DNA of 64,000 nt from Methylococcales bacterium (GTDB lineage Bacteria > Pseudomonadota > Gammaproteobacteria > Methylococcales > Methylomonadaceae). The DNA lies in contig JAQTPT010000011.1 of NCBI GenBank assembly GCA_028712795.1, forward strand, positions 17,878 to 81,877, read 5' to 3'. The translations under genes were made by a program, and so were the position numbers. Below the pieces are notes generated by a model. The model saw only the letters and a program-made list of their open reading frames with translations, did no database searches and was not told the DNA's origin. Numbering within the stretch: the stretch's first letter is position 1; every line of letters starts with the position of its first letter. Positions 56,848-64,000 of the stretch are shown here, piece after piece.

Positions 56848-57284
56848 AGCGGTAAATTTCTATGCATGCCTTCCCATCCAAAACTAACGCCTGTTCAATG
56901 TTCTGCCGATTAGCAATTAGCGCATTGATGGTCGCTGCTTTGGATTGGTTGCCAATTTTTAGCCAGACTATTTGAGGCGGTGGTCCATACACGCTCGCCA
57001 TCTCAAAAAAATCGGCATCCTTGGTAACGATCATAAAATCGTTGTCTTTCGCATAGCGCCAGATCGTCCGATCATCGGTGTTTTCCATGCCAAGGAACGA
57101 GCATGAAATAACCTGATCAAGTTCATGCTTCGATAAGCCCGGCATTATTGGTATGTGAGTTCCAAGTTGCTCAACTTATTTCATGCTCGTTCCCAAGCAG
57201 GGCAATTTGCGTACTTCCCGGAAACGCATCTTGAAGGAAAGGAGCCGCGCGACGCGACAGGTTTTCGTCAAGCAGCCGTTTCAT
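56846..57284 (-). pseudogene. DUF5615 PIN-like toxin-type gene broken by a MITE
   Basis: The 5' part reads MKRLLDENLSRRAAPFLQDA and continues FPGSTQIALLG, the N-terminus of a DUF5615 (Mut7-C/PIN-like) protein. It is then cut by the MITE. The 3' part resumes LGMENTDDRTIWRYAKDNDF with MIVTKDADFFEMA, carrying the conserved aspartates. Deleting the 100-bp MITE plus one TTG copy (minus strand) restores an uninterrupted gene. The 103 extra bases shift the frame and bring in an in-frame TGA, so the full protein can no longer be made. Its ATG overlaps the TGA of the DUF433 gene. Confidence 0.88.
57094..57193. mobile_element. 100-bp MITE, copy 2
   Basis: The same 100-bp element as at 8170-8269, in the opposite orientation and with one base difference (C for T, in the GCCGGG(C/T)TTATC segment). 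The 18-bp perfect terminal repeats are intact. The 3-bp target duplication CAA lies at 57091-57093 and 57194-57196. It splits the DUF5615 gene. The near identity shows recent movement of both copies. Confidence 0.92.
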
Positions 57285-57511
57285 CAAACGATGGCAGTCA
57301 AATTATGTTCGCGATCAGCAGCAAACGCCAAGCAAGCGCGAATATCTGTTGCGTCAAGTTCAGGATAATCCTCTAAAATCTCTGCTTCGGTTATGCCGTC
57401 AGCCAACCATGCCAAAACGTCGTAAACAGTAATTCTCAATCCGCGTATACAAGGTTTGCCACCGCGCTTGCCCGGTTCCAAAGTGATGATGTTGCGGTAG
57501 TCGATAGTCAT
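57284..57511 (-). CDS. DUF433 antitoxin-like protein
   Basis: A 75-residue protein of the DUF433 family, a winged-helix antitoxin type. It begins YRNIITLEPGKRGGKPCIRG and has the VYDVLAWLADGITEAEILED and YPELDATDIRACLAFA segments. Its TGA overlaps the ATG of the DUF5615 gene by one base, the usual antitoxin-first order. Because the partner gene is broken by a MITE, the antitoxin is now an orphan. It looks intact itself. Confidence 0.88.
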   Translation of the reverse strand: MTIDYRNIITLEPGKRGGKPCIRGLRITVYDVLAWLADGITEAEILEDYPELDATDIRACLAFAADREHNLTAIV

Positions 57512-57630
57512 AATGCTGTTCTTCGCCTGTTTAAAACCTGCATGTTATCGTATACAGCCGGGACAAACCACATCCCTATGAAATCGGCATCAAAACTATT
57601 CGCCGCAACAGCGACTCAACCCTTAGATCT

Positions 57631-57698
57631 ATAGGATGGGCTGACGAAGGAAGCCCATTGTTCGCGTTTGATGCGCTCCGTTCCTCAGCACATCCTAT
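57631..57698. repeat. Palindromic repeat, REP-like
   Basis: ATAGGATG and CATCCTAT form an outer 8-bp stem. Inside it lie GGGCTGACGAAGGAAGCCC and GTTCCTCAGC, which suggest inner pairing. The TAGGATG end recurs in the hairpin at 16131-16163. Confidence 0.5.
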
Positions 57699-57737
57699 GG
57701 CACTACCCGGCCGTATTGCTCCACAACGAAGTTCACC

Positions 57738-57794
57738 ATGCGGCGCAATACGGCTAGCGCCTATTACGCCCTATAGATTGCGCCTTACCGCGTT
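57738..57794. repeat. 57-bp dispersed repeat, copy B
   Basis: Second copy of the repeat at 56791-56847, same orientation, 50 of 57 bases identical. The two copies bracket the DUF5615/DUF433 pair. The left end of the ABC-2 permease relic runs into this copy. Confidence 0.75.
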
Positions 57795-58086
57795 GACCAG
57801 CCATTTCCAGATCCTTGCGGCTTTCAGAACTCAAAGTGGTTTTCATGGCATCCAACGCCCAAAGCGAAACCATGCTGGACTTTGCCACCCACAATCCGAC
57901 TGGATCCAGATGCACAACCGTATTCGACAACACAACCTGAGGAATTAATAAAATCGGTGCCATGGCGACAGCCTTGTCATTGGTATCAAAAAAAGCGCTG
58001 ACGGCCAGTCCCATGCATGTCGCCGCCATGCCCGCAGTAAACGAGGTTCCGCCACAATTGCATTTTTTCCCACATTTTAAATTCAT
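57790..58086 (-). pseudogene. C-terminal relic of an ABC-2 type permease
   Basis: The minus strand reads ATCMGLAVSAFFDTNDKAVA followed by MAPILLIPQVVLSNTVVHL and VSLWALDAMKTTLSSES, a segment typical of the last helices of ABC-2 type membrane proteins. No start of such a protein is present. The open frame starts instead with an unrelated Lys/Cys-rich leader. The 3' end lies against repeat copy B. It is a small fragment of a gene of 500 residues or more. Confidence 0.6.
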
Positions 58087-58133
58087 ACCATGTAAAATCT
58101 GTATTATGTATATTGTAATTTTGGGATGTTAAA

Positions 58134-58679
58134 GTGTTTAGAGGAACAACCATACTTTCTGTTCGCCGTGGCGACAAAGTTGTGATCGGCGGTGATGGTC
58201 AGGTCACTTTGGGCAATACTGTCATGAAGGGCAACGCCCGCAAGGTTCGCCGCCTTTATCACGATAAGGTCATTGCCGGTTTTGCAGGCGCAACGGCGGA
58301 TGCGTTTACGTTATTTGAGCACTTCGAAGGCAAACTGGAAAAACATCGCGGCAACTTGACCCGCGCCGCCGTTGAAATGGCTAAAGACTGGCGCACGGAT
58401 CGTGCATTGCGCAAGCTGGAAGCGTTGCTGACCATTGCGGATGCCAAAACATCGTTAATCATTTCAGGCACCGGCGATGTTATCGAGCCCGAATTTGACT
58501 TGATGGCGATAGGCTCAGGCGGTGCTTTTGCCCAGGCCGCTGCACGGGCATTGCTGGAAAATACCAATCTGAGCGCACGCGAAATTGTCGAACGATCTTT
58601 AAATATTGCTGCTGATATTTGTATTTACACCAACCATAATCTGCGCATAGAAGAACTAGACGCTGAACCCAACGAGTAA
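58134..58679 (+). CDS. hslV: ATP-dependent protease subunit HslV
   Basis: Proteolytic subunit of the HslVU (ClpQY) protease. The 181 residues begin [20 protein letters not shown], so the catalytic threonine is the first Thr after a short propeptide MFRG that must be removed. The gene starts with GTG. The remaining core ([35 protein letters not shown]) is complete. It lies four bases ahead of hslU. Confidence 0.97.
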   Translation: MFRGTTILSVRRGDKVVIGGDGQVTLGNTVMKGNARKVRRLYHDKVIAGFAGATADAFTLFEHFEGKLEKHRGNLTRAAVEMAKDWRTDRALRKLEALLTIADAKTSLIISGTGDVIEPEFDLMAIGSGGAFAQAAARALLENTNLSAREIVERSLNIAADICIYTNHNLRIEELDAEPNE

Positions 58680-58683
58680 CCGC

Positions 58684-60009
58684 ATGACACAGATGACCCC
58701 TAAAGAAATTGTAAGCGAGCTGGATAAACACATTATTGGCCAGGCCAGCGCCAAACGCTCTGTGGCTATTGCGCTAAGAAACCGTTGGCGGCGTCAACAG
58801 GTTGATTCCGCTTTACGCGATGAAATAACCCCCAAAAATATTTTAATGATTGGACCCACGGGTGTTGGTAAAACGGAAATCGCCCGCCGTCTGGCGCGTT
58901 TGGCAAACGCGCCCTTTATTAAGATAGAGGCCACCAAATTTACCGAAGTGGGTTATGTCGGCCGGGATGTTGAATCGATTGTTCGGGATTTGGTCGATAC
59001 TGCCGTCAAAATGACGCGCATGACTGAAATGGAAAAGGTTCAAACCAAAGCCTACGATGCTGCGGAAGATAGGGTTCTGGATATTCTGCTACCCAGAGCT
59101 GATGGCGGCATGCTTTCTAATACGGAGGAATCCACCCGTCAAAAAATGCGCAAGAAACTGCGTGAAGGCGATCTGGACAGTAAGGAAATCGAAATTGACG
59201 TGCATGTTGCGCCAATGGGCGTAGAAATCATGGCGCCTCCCGGCATGGAAGAAATGACCAGTCAATTGCAAGGCATGTTCCAAAATATGGGCTCGGGCAA
59301 AACCCGGCCCCGCAAAATGTCCATCAAAAAAGCCTTGCATTCCTTACAGGAAGAAGAAGCCGCCAAGCTGGTCAATGAAGATGACATTCGATCACGCGCG
59401 GTAGAGGCTGTAGAACAAAACGGCATTGTATTTCTGGATGAAATAGATAAAATTTGCAAACGTTCTGAATTAGGCGGCGGTGGCGGTGAAGTATCGCGTG
59501 AAGGCGTGCAACGTGATTTGTTGCCCCTGGTTGAAGGCAGTACCGTAAGCACTAAATACGGCGCGATCAAAACCGATCACATTCTATTTATCGCTTCGGG
59601 CGCGTTCCATGTTGCCAAGCCATCCGATTTGATACCCGAACTCCAAGGCCGCTTTCCGATCCGTGTTGAGCTAAGCGCGCTGTCAGCGGATGATTTTGTG
59701 CGTATTTTGACCGAGCCTAATGCGTCCTTAACTGAACAATATCAGGCGCTACTGGCTACGGAAGGGGTGTCCTTAACATTCGCGGCCGATGGCATCCAAC
59801 GCATTGCCGAACTGGGCTGGCAAGTGAATGAAGCCACTGAAAACATAGGCGCGAGGCGCTTGCACACGATGTTGGAGCGGCTGCTGGAAGAAATCTCCTA
59901 CAATGCCCCCGACCTCATTGAAAAAACCATCGTTATTGATGCAGCCTATGTTGATCAGCACTTGACCGAGTTTGCTGAAGACGAGGATTTGAGCCGGTAT
60001 ATTTTGTAG
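58684..60009 (+). CDS. hslU: ATP-dependent protease ATPase subunit HslU
   Basis: Unfoldase of the HslVU protease, 441 residues. The AAA+ Walker A motif is [17 protein letters not shown], Walker B is [12 protein letters not shown], and the family-specific GYVGRD pore loop is present. The intermediate (I) domain lies between about residues 110 and 240. The C-terminus ends SRYIL, the tail that docks into HslV. It is co-transcribed with hslV. Confidence 0.97.
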   Translation: MTQMTPKEIVSELDKHIIGQASAKRSVAIALRNRWRRQQVDSALRDEITPKNILMIGPTGVGKTEIARRLARLANAPFIKIEATKFTEVGYVGRDVESIVRDLVDTAVKMTRMTEMEKVQTKAYDAAEDRVLDILLPRADGGMLSNTEESTRQKMRKKLREGDLDSKEIEIDVHVAPMGVEIMAPPGMEEMTSQLQGMFQNMGSGKTRPRKMSIKKALHSLQEEEAAKLVNEDDIRSRAVEAVEQNGIVFLDEIDKICKRSELGGGGGEVSREGVQRDLLPLVEGSTVSTKYGAIKTDHILFIASGAFHVAKPSDLIPELQGRFPIRVELSALSADDFVRILTEPNASLTEQYQALLATEGVSLTFAADGIQRIAELGWQVNEATENIGARRLHTMLERLLEEISYNAPDLIEKTIVIDAAYVDQHLTEFAEDEDLSRYIL

Positions 60010-60054
60010 CCCAATATCGGGTTACGCTATCGTGTAACTGAGTTAAAGGTAATC

Positions 60055-60417
60055 ATGCTCGATAAGGCATTCGCCGATCATTTTGCGGCTGACTGGATTG
60101 ATTCTTGGAATAAACACGACCTTGATCGTATTTTGTCGCATTACACCGACGATTTTGAAATGTCGTCACCTGTAATCATCAAGGTGACTGGTGAACCGTC
60201 AGGAACATTAAAGGGTAAGGAAAAAATTGGTGCTTATTGGGTCAAAGCCCTTCAATTGGTTCCCGATCTTCATTTTGAGTTGGTTACTACGCTTGTCGGC
60301 ATAAACAGCATAACCCTTTACTACAAAGGTGTCAGCGGTTTATCGGCAGAGGTATTTCATTTCAATCAAGATGGAAAGGTTTCAAAAGCATATGCACACT
60401 ATACCCACAATTTCTAA
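60055..60417 (+). CDS. NTF2-like (SnoaL-type) protein
   Basis: A 120-residue single-domain protein of the NTF2-like superfamily. The segment WIDSWNKHDLDRILSHYTDD is the classic first helix and strand, and KEKIGAYWVKALQLVPDLHF follows. Such folds range from isomerases to small binding proteins, so no activity is assigned. It lies 45 bases after hslU and may be read through from it. Confidence 0.8.
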   Translation: MLDKAFADHFAADWIDSWNKHDLDRILSHYTDDFEMSSPVIIKVTGEPSGTLKGKEKIGAYWVKALQLVPDLHFELVTTLVGINSITLYYKGVSGLSAEVFHFNQDGKVSKAYAHYTHNF

Positions 60418-60458
60418 CTCATCATTCAACGGACTGGCTTGATAAAAGGTATACAGAT

Positions 60459-60895
60459 ATGGTGACTACGATTGAGATCAAATTGATTGCTACTGATCAA
60501 ATATTTTCAATCATTCCATTATTGCAACCCTCAATCCGGCTATTTCTGAAACCATATTGCAAGACCGGATCATTGAGATGGTAGGGCAAGGATACCGATG
60601 CGCAGGTATCTATTCCGATGAAATCTTAATTGGCATCTGCGGATTATGGATACTTACAAAATACTATGTCGGCAAACATATAGAACCGGACAACGTGATA
60701 ATTTTAGAAGAGTATCGCTCTAACGGCCTAGGTAAACAGCTTATGGCTTGGGTATATGACTATGCAAAATCGCAAGGTTGTATAGCAAGCGAACTAAATT
60801 GCTATTTAACGAATGACAAGGGACAGTTATTTTGGGAAAAAGAAGGCTACGAAAAAATTGGCTACCATTATCAAAGAACCATTGAATTCACTTAA
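60459..60895 (+). pseudogene. GNAT family acetyltransferase, single frameshift
   Basis: The N-terminal piece reads MVTTIEIKLIATDQIFSIIP and ends LLQ, and the rest continues in the next frame as TLNPAISETILQDRIIEMVG. The GNAT core follows, with ILEEYRSNGLGKQLMAWVYD as the acetyl-CoA loop. The two frames join at about 60526 as if one A had been lost from a CAAACC run. From a TTG start at 60557 a 112-residue protein could still be made, but it would lack the first strand and helix. A sequencing error would give the same picture. Confidence 0.75.
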
Positions 60896-60909
60896 ATTAC
60901 ATATTGAAA

Positions 60910-61299
60910 ATGCGCTTAACTGTAAAACCCTGCAACTGCTGGCCCACTGAAATCAAACTGCATCAGGTTTCAAACATTCTTGAAATTGGTTTTGATGACG
61001 GCAGCGTGTATCAACTGCCGAGCGAATATCTGCGCGTCTACACGCCTTCGGCGGAAGCGATAGGTCATGCGCCGGGGCAGGAAATTCTCCAGACAGGAAA
61101 AGAAGATGTCAGCATTAAAGAAATTAAACCGGTAGGCAATTACGCTATCGCTCCAGTATTTAGCGATGGCCATAACAGTGGCATTTATACTTGGGATTTG
61201 CTCTATAAATTAGGCGCTGAGTACCCCATGTTATGGGCCAATTACCTCGACAAGCTGGAAGCCGCCGGACATAAACGCAAAGAATCACTGAAAAATTAG
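60910..61299 (+). CDS. DUF971 protein
   Basis: A protein of about 129 residues with the DUF971 (gamma-butyrobetaine hydroxylase N-terminal-like) fold. The core is [20 protein letters not shown] and [20 protein letters not shown], followed by [20 protein letters not shown]. In many gammaproteobacteria it is encoded just ahead of ubiE, as here. A link to iron-sulfur assembly has been proposed for related proteins. No clear ribosome site is visible, so the start (TTG 60904 or ATG 60910) is uncertain. Confidence 0.85.
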   Translation: MRLTVKPCNCWPTEIKLHQVSNILEIGFDDGSVYQLPSEYLRVYTPSAEAIGHAPGQEILQTGKEDVSIKEIKPVGNYAIAPVFSDGHNSGIYTWDLLYKLGAEYPMLWANYLDKLEAAGHKRKESLKN

Positions 61300-61301
61300 G
61301 C

Positions 61302-62057
61302 ATGACAATGACAAACAAAAACACCACGCATTTTGGCTTTAGACAAGTTGCCACCGAAGACAAGATCAACCTGGTACGGGGCGTATTTGATTCGGTTGCC
61401 GGGCAATACGATATCATGAATGACTTGATGTCACTGGGTATTCACCGAATATGGAAGCGCGTTGCCGTGCAATTGAGCAATGTGCGCAAAGGCGAACAAG
61501 TGCTTGATCTGGCTGGCGGAACGGGTGATTTGACGGTACTCTTTGAGCAACGTGTCGGCAAGGAAGGCCAGGTAGTGTTGGCCGATATCAATTCCGAAAT
61601 GCTGCGCACAGGCCGCGACCGTCTGATAGACAAAGGTTTGGCTGGCAATATCCGTTATGCGCAAGTCAACGCCGAATGCCTGCCCTTTGAAGACAATACC
61701 TTTGACTGTGTCTGCATCGCCTTTGGTCTGCGCAATGTCACCGATAAAGATGCCGCGTTGCGCTCCATGCACCGCGTTCTTAAACCCGGCGGCCGCGTTA
61801 TCGTGCTGGAATTTTCACACCCTACAGATAAAATCACGGAAAAAGTCTACGATTTTTATTCATTCAAGCTTCTGCCCAAGATTGGCAAAATTGTTGCCAA
61901 AGATGAAGACAGTTACCGCTATCTGGCTGAATCAATCCGCATGCATCCCAAACAGGATGAGCTAAAAAAAATGATGGAAAACGCCGGACTGGAACGCTGC
62001 GAATATTTCAATATGACGCAAGGCATTGTTGCCGTGCATAGAGGTTATAAAATCTAG
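61302..62057 (+). CDS. ubiE: Ubiquinone/menaquinone C-methyltransferase UbiE
   Basis: SAM-dependent methyltransferase of quinone synthesis. The 251 residues match UbiE. The N-terminus contains [20 protein letters not shown], motif I is [15 protein letters not shown], and the C-terminal signature is [20 protein letters not shown]. It is in the conserved ubiE-ubiJ-ubiB order, with ubiJ starting right after its stop. Confidence 0.98.
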   Translation: MTMTNKNTTHFGFRQVATEDKINLVRGVFDSVAGQYDIMNDLMSLGIHRIWKRVAVQLSNVRKGEQVLDLAGGTGDLTVLFEQRVGKEGQVVLADINSEMLRTGRDRLIDKGLAGNIRYAQVNAECLPFEDNTFDCVCIAFGLRNVTDKDAALRSMHRVLKPGGRVIVLEFSHPTDKITEKVYDFYSFKLLPKIGKIVAKDEDSYRYLAESIRMHPKQDELKKMMENAGLERCEYFNMTQGIVAVHRGYKI

Positions 62058-62058
62058 C

Positions 62059-62679
62059 ATGGTCATCAAACCGTTACTGATGAGCGCACTGGAAGCCGCG
62101 CTCAACAAATTTCTTGCCTTGGACGAGAACAGCGGTGTTTTTCTGGAACCCTTGGCCGGTAAAATCATTGCCGTGACGATTACGTCCTTTAATGAAACCC
62201 TTTACCTGTGCCCTACCCCTGATTCAATTCAGCTTCTCGATTACAGCCCGAAACAAGCGGATACGCATTTGACCGGTTCGGTTTTCGCCTTTGGCTTAAT
62301 GGGTCTCAGCTCAAAACCCATGCGTTCCATTTTCTCCGGTGAAGTAGTGATCGAGGGGGATATGCAAACGGGCCGAAAGTTTCAGGAACTGTTCGCTAAA
62401 CTGGACATCAATTTGGAAAAACAGTTGGCCCGTTATACCGGCGACAGTCTAGCCCATAACATAAGCCAGTTTTTTCGATCCGGTCAAAACTGGAGCAAAG
62501 AGTCTATTGAAACCTTCAGGCTTAATGCTTCGGAGTTTCTACAGGAAGAAACCCGTGATTTACCAGCCGTGCCGGAGATGGATATTTTTTATCGCCAAAT
62601 TGATCAATTGCGTACCGACTTCGACCGTTTGCAAAGCAAAATTGAACGGCTGGAAAATACGCTGCTGAATAAAACCTGA
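62059..62679 (+). CDS. ubiJ: Ubiquinone biosynthesis accessory factor UbiJ
   Basis: A 206-residue lipid-binding accessory protein of the ubiquinone complex with an SCP2-like domain. The N-terminal segment KPLLMSALEAALNKFLALDE and the FSGEVVIEGDMQTGRKFQEL region are typical. A C-terminal coiled coil (DFDRLQSKIERLENTLLNK) is present, as in E. coli. The start at 62059 immediately follows the ubiE stop; an earlier in-frame codon lies inside ubiE. Confidence 0.92.
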   Translation: MVIKPLLMSALEAALNKFLALDENSGVFLEPLAGKIIAVTITSFNETLYLCPTPDSIQLLDYSPKQADTHLTGSVFAFGLMGLSSKPMRSIFSGEVVIEGDMQTGRKFQELFAKLDINLEKQLARYTGDSLAHNISQFFRSGQNWSKESIETFRLNASEFLQEETRDLPAVPEMDIFYRQIDQLRTDFDRLQSKIERLENTLLNKT

Positions 62680-62787
62680 TTTTTTCATGAAGACATAAAG
62701 CTCACGAAGAAAAAACCAAGGTAAAACTTCGGAGTGAATCTCGTCGGGCACAAAATGTAGAGCCCACCCAACAAACAAAGGTAACTC

Positions 62788-64000
62788 GTGATCCGACCTA
62801 AATTAGTATTACGCCTGATCCACATTAACTGGGTTCTAGTCACTCATGGCCTGGACGAAATCGTTTTAAAAACCCATTTATTCCGCCCTGTCCGTTATTT
62901 AGCTTTTATCTCTCCCAGCTATTGGCTTAAAGCCAAATCCGAATCCCGTGCGGTCAGAATCAGACGTGCCTTGGAAGATTTGGGGCCTATCTATGTCAAA
63001 TTCGGCCAGGCCTTATCTACCCGTAAAGATTTGCTGCCCGATGACATTTCAGATGAATTGGTGAAACTGCAAGACCGAGTTCCACCCTTTGCCAATGAGA
63101 TTGCCCGTAGTATTATCGAAAAAGAATTGGGCATGTCCATTGACGAGGCTTTTGCCGCATTTGACCCAACGCCGTTGGCATCAGCTTCCGTTGCCCAGGT
63201 TCATACCGCTGTGTTACACACCGGCGAAAGCGTCATCGTTAAAGTATTGCGGCCGGACATTGAAGAGCGAATCCGTTCGGACATCGGACTGCTTTATGAA
63301 TTGGCGCGTTTTGCGGAACGGTTCTGGGCTGATGCAAGAAGATTACGCGCCATGGACGTGGTTGCCGAATTTGAAAGAAGCACGCTGGATGAACTTGATC
63401 TGGTCAGAGAAGCGGCCAATGCCGCTAAATTGCGCCGTAATTTTGAAAACTCGGAATTGATCTACATACCCGAGATCCACTGGCCTCTGACGCGCCATAA
63501 AGTCATGGTCATGGAAAGAATCCACGGCATACCCGTCGGAGAAATCGAGCAGCTTAAAGCGGGCGGCGCAAACTTTAAAGTACTGGCCGAACGCGGTGTG
63601 GAAATATTTTTTACTCAGGTTTTTAGGGATAACTTCTTTCATGCCGACATGCACCCGGGCAATATTTTTGTCGATCTGCCGGATAAATATATAGCGGTTG
63701 ATTTTGGTATCGTCGGCTCCTTGTCTTTGTCTGACCAGCGTTACCTGGCAGAGAATTTTCTGGCTTTCTTTAACCGGGATTATCGAAAAGTGGCCGAAAT
63801 GCACGTTGAATCCGGCTGGGTGCCCAGTTCAACGCGCATAGAAGAATTTGAATCCGCTATTCGTAGCGTTTGCGAACCGATCTTTGAAAAGCCGCTGAAA
63901 GATATTTCTTTTGGTCAACTGTTGCTTCGTTTATTCCAGACCGCACGGCGGTTTGATATGCACGTTCAACCGCAATTGGTGTTGTTGCAAAAAACGCTGC
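62788..64000 (+). CDS. ubiB: Ubiquinone biosynthesis protein UbiB (partial, cut by window end)
   Basis: Atypical kinase-like ATPase needed for ubiquinone synthesis. The gene starts with GTG at 62788 behind AAAGG. The visible 404 residues include the KxGQ-type motif [20 protein letters not shown], the [11 protein letters not shown] segment that replaces the glycine loop, [15 protein letters not shown] and [10 protein letters not shown]. The frame is open to the end of the window. The C-terminal membrane helices lie beyond it. It completes the ubiE-ubiJ-ubiB operon. Confidence 0.96.
   Translation, partial: MIRPKLVLRLIHINWVLVTHGLDEIVLKTHLFRPVRYLAFISPSYWLKAKSESRAVRIRRALEDLGPIYVKFGQALSTRKDLLPDDISDELVKLQDRVPPFANEIARSIIEKELGMSIDEAFAAFDPTPLASASVAQVHTAVLHTGESVIVKVLRPDIEERIRSDIGLLYELARFAERFWADARRLRAMDVVAEFERSTLDELDLVREAANAAKLRRNFENSELIYIPEIHWPLTRHKVMVMERIHGIPVGEIEQLKAGGANFKVLAERGVEIFFTQVFRDNFFHADMHPGNIFVDLPDKYIAVDFGIVGSLSLSDQRYLAENFLAFFNRDYRKVAEMHVESGWVPSSTRIEEFESAIRSVCEPIFEKPLKDISFGQLLLRLFQTARRFDMHVQPQLVLLQKTL

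Overview
The window reads as chromosomal DNA of a gammaproteobacterium with AT-rich to balanced composition. A methane-oxidising member of the Methylococcales, or a close relative, is the best guess. Supporting it are gammaproteobacterial gene pairs (nrdR-ribD, pepA-holC, ubiE-ubiJ-ubiB, rpoZ-spoT, dciA next to lpxC, acnB, the Escherichia-type speD and rimK) together with sterol-modifying genes, which among bacteria are found mainly in methanotrophs and a few other groups. No rRNA, tRNA or CRISPR array was recognised. Lineage is an inference; no marker of methane oxidation lies in the window.

Layout. 1-6.6 kb: ribD (cut by the window edge) and nrdR, a Gfo/Idh/MocA oxidoreductase, a ZIP metal importer beside a GDT1/TMEM165-type exporter, a DUF1097 membrane protein and polyphosphate glucokinase. 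6.6-10.4 kb: a mobile-element graveyard. It holds a decayed transposase, an IS1182-type transposase broken by frameshifts and by a 100-bp MITE, and an intact IS1634-type element (8620-10347) with a 6-bp target duplication. 10.5-16 kb: ppnN, an ASCH protein and a four-gene MCE/Mla-type lipid transport operon. 16.2-19.1 kb: a vitamin B12 uptake unit (cobalamin riboswitch, btuB, btuM). 19.4-22.9 kb: a LysR regulator divergent from a four-gene cluster (EthD-like, AhpD-like, an exported protein whose mature N-terminus is probably histidine, and a CE1-type esterase).

23.2-37.8 kb is core housekeeping: mutM, an AI-2E family permease, rimK, acnB, dciA, lpxC, zapE, a thioredoxin-like protein, pgk with a clear terminator, rpoZ and spoT. 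37.8-40.6 kb holds a relic of an iron-sulfur glycolate-oxidase-like gene, speD with an OsmC protein, and IS21 and IS481 remnants. 40.7-42.6 kb is pepA-holC. 42.8-46.5 kb is a block of visibly higher GC: a sterol C14-reductase (ERG24 family), a sterol C8-isomerase (ERG2/sigma-1 receptor family) and a SulP anion transporter.

46.5-58.1 kb has palindromic repeats, an exported helical protein, an acetyltransferase relic and a very large bifunctional penicillin-binding protein with a lysine-rich repeat tail. It also has a methyltransferase, a DUF2797 protein, hemF, a PP2C phosphatase, and a DUF433/DUF5615 toxin-antitoxin-like pair whose second gene is broken by a second, nearly identical copy of the 100-bp MITE. 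58.1-64 kb: hslVU, an NTF2-like protein, a frameshifted GNAT acetyltransferase, a DUF971 protein and the ubiquinone genes ubiE-ubiJ-ubiB (the last cut by the window end).

The most noteworthy signals are the ERG24-ERG2 pair, the MITE family with two exactly reconstructable insertions, and the exported putative histidine-brace protein in its small cluster.
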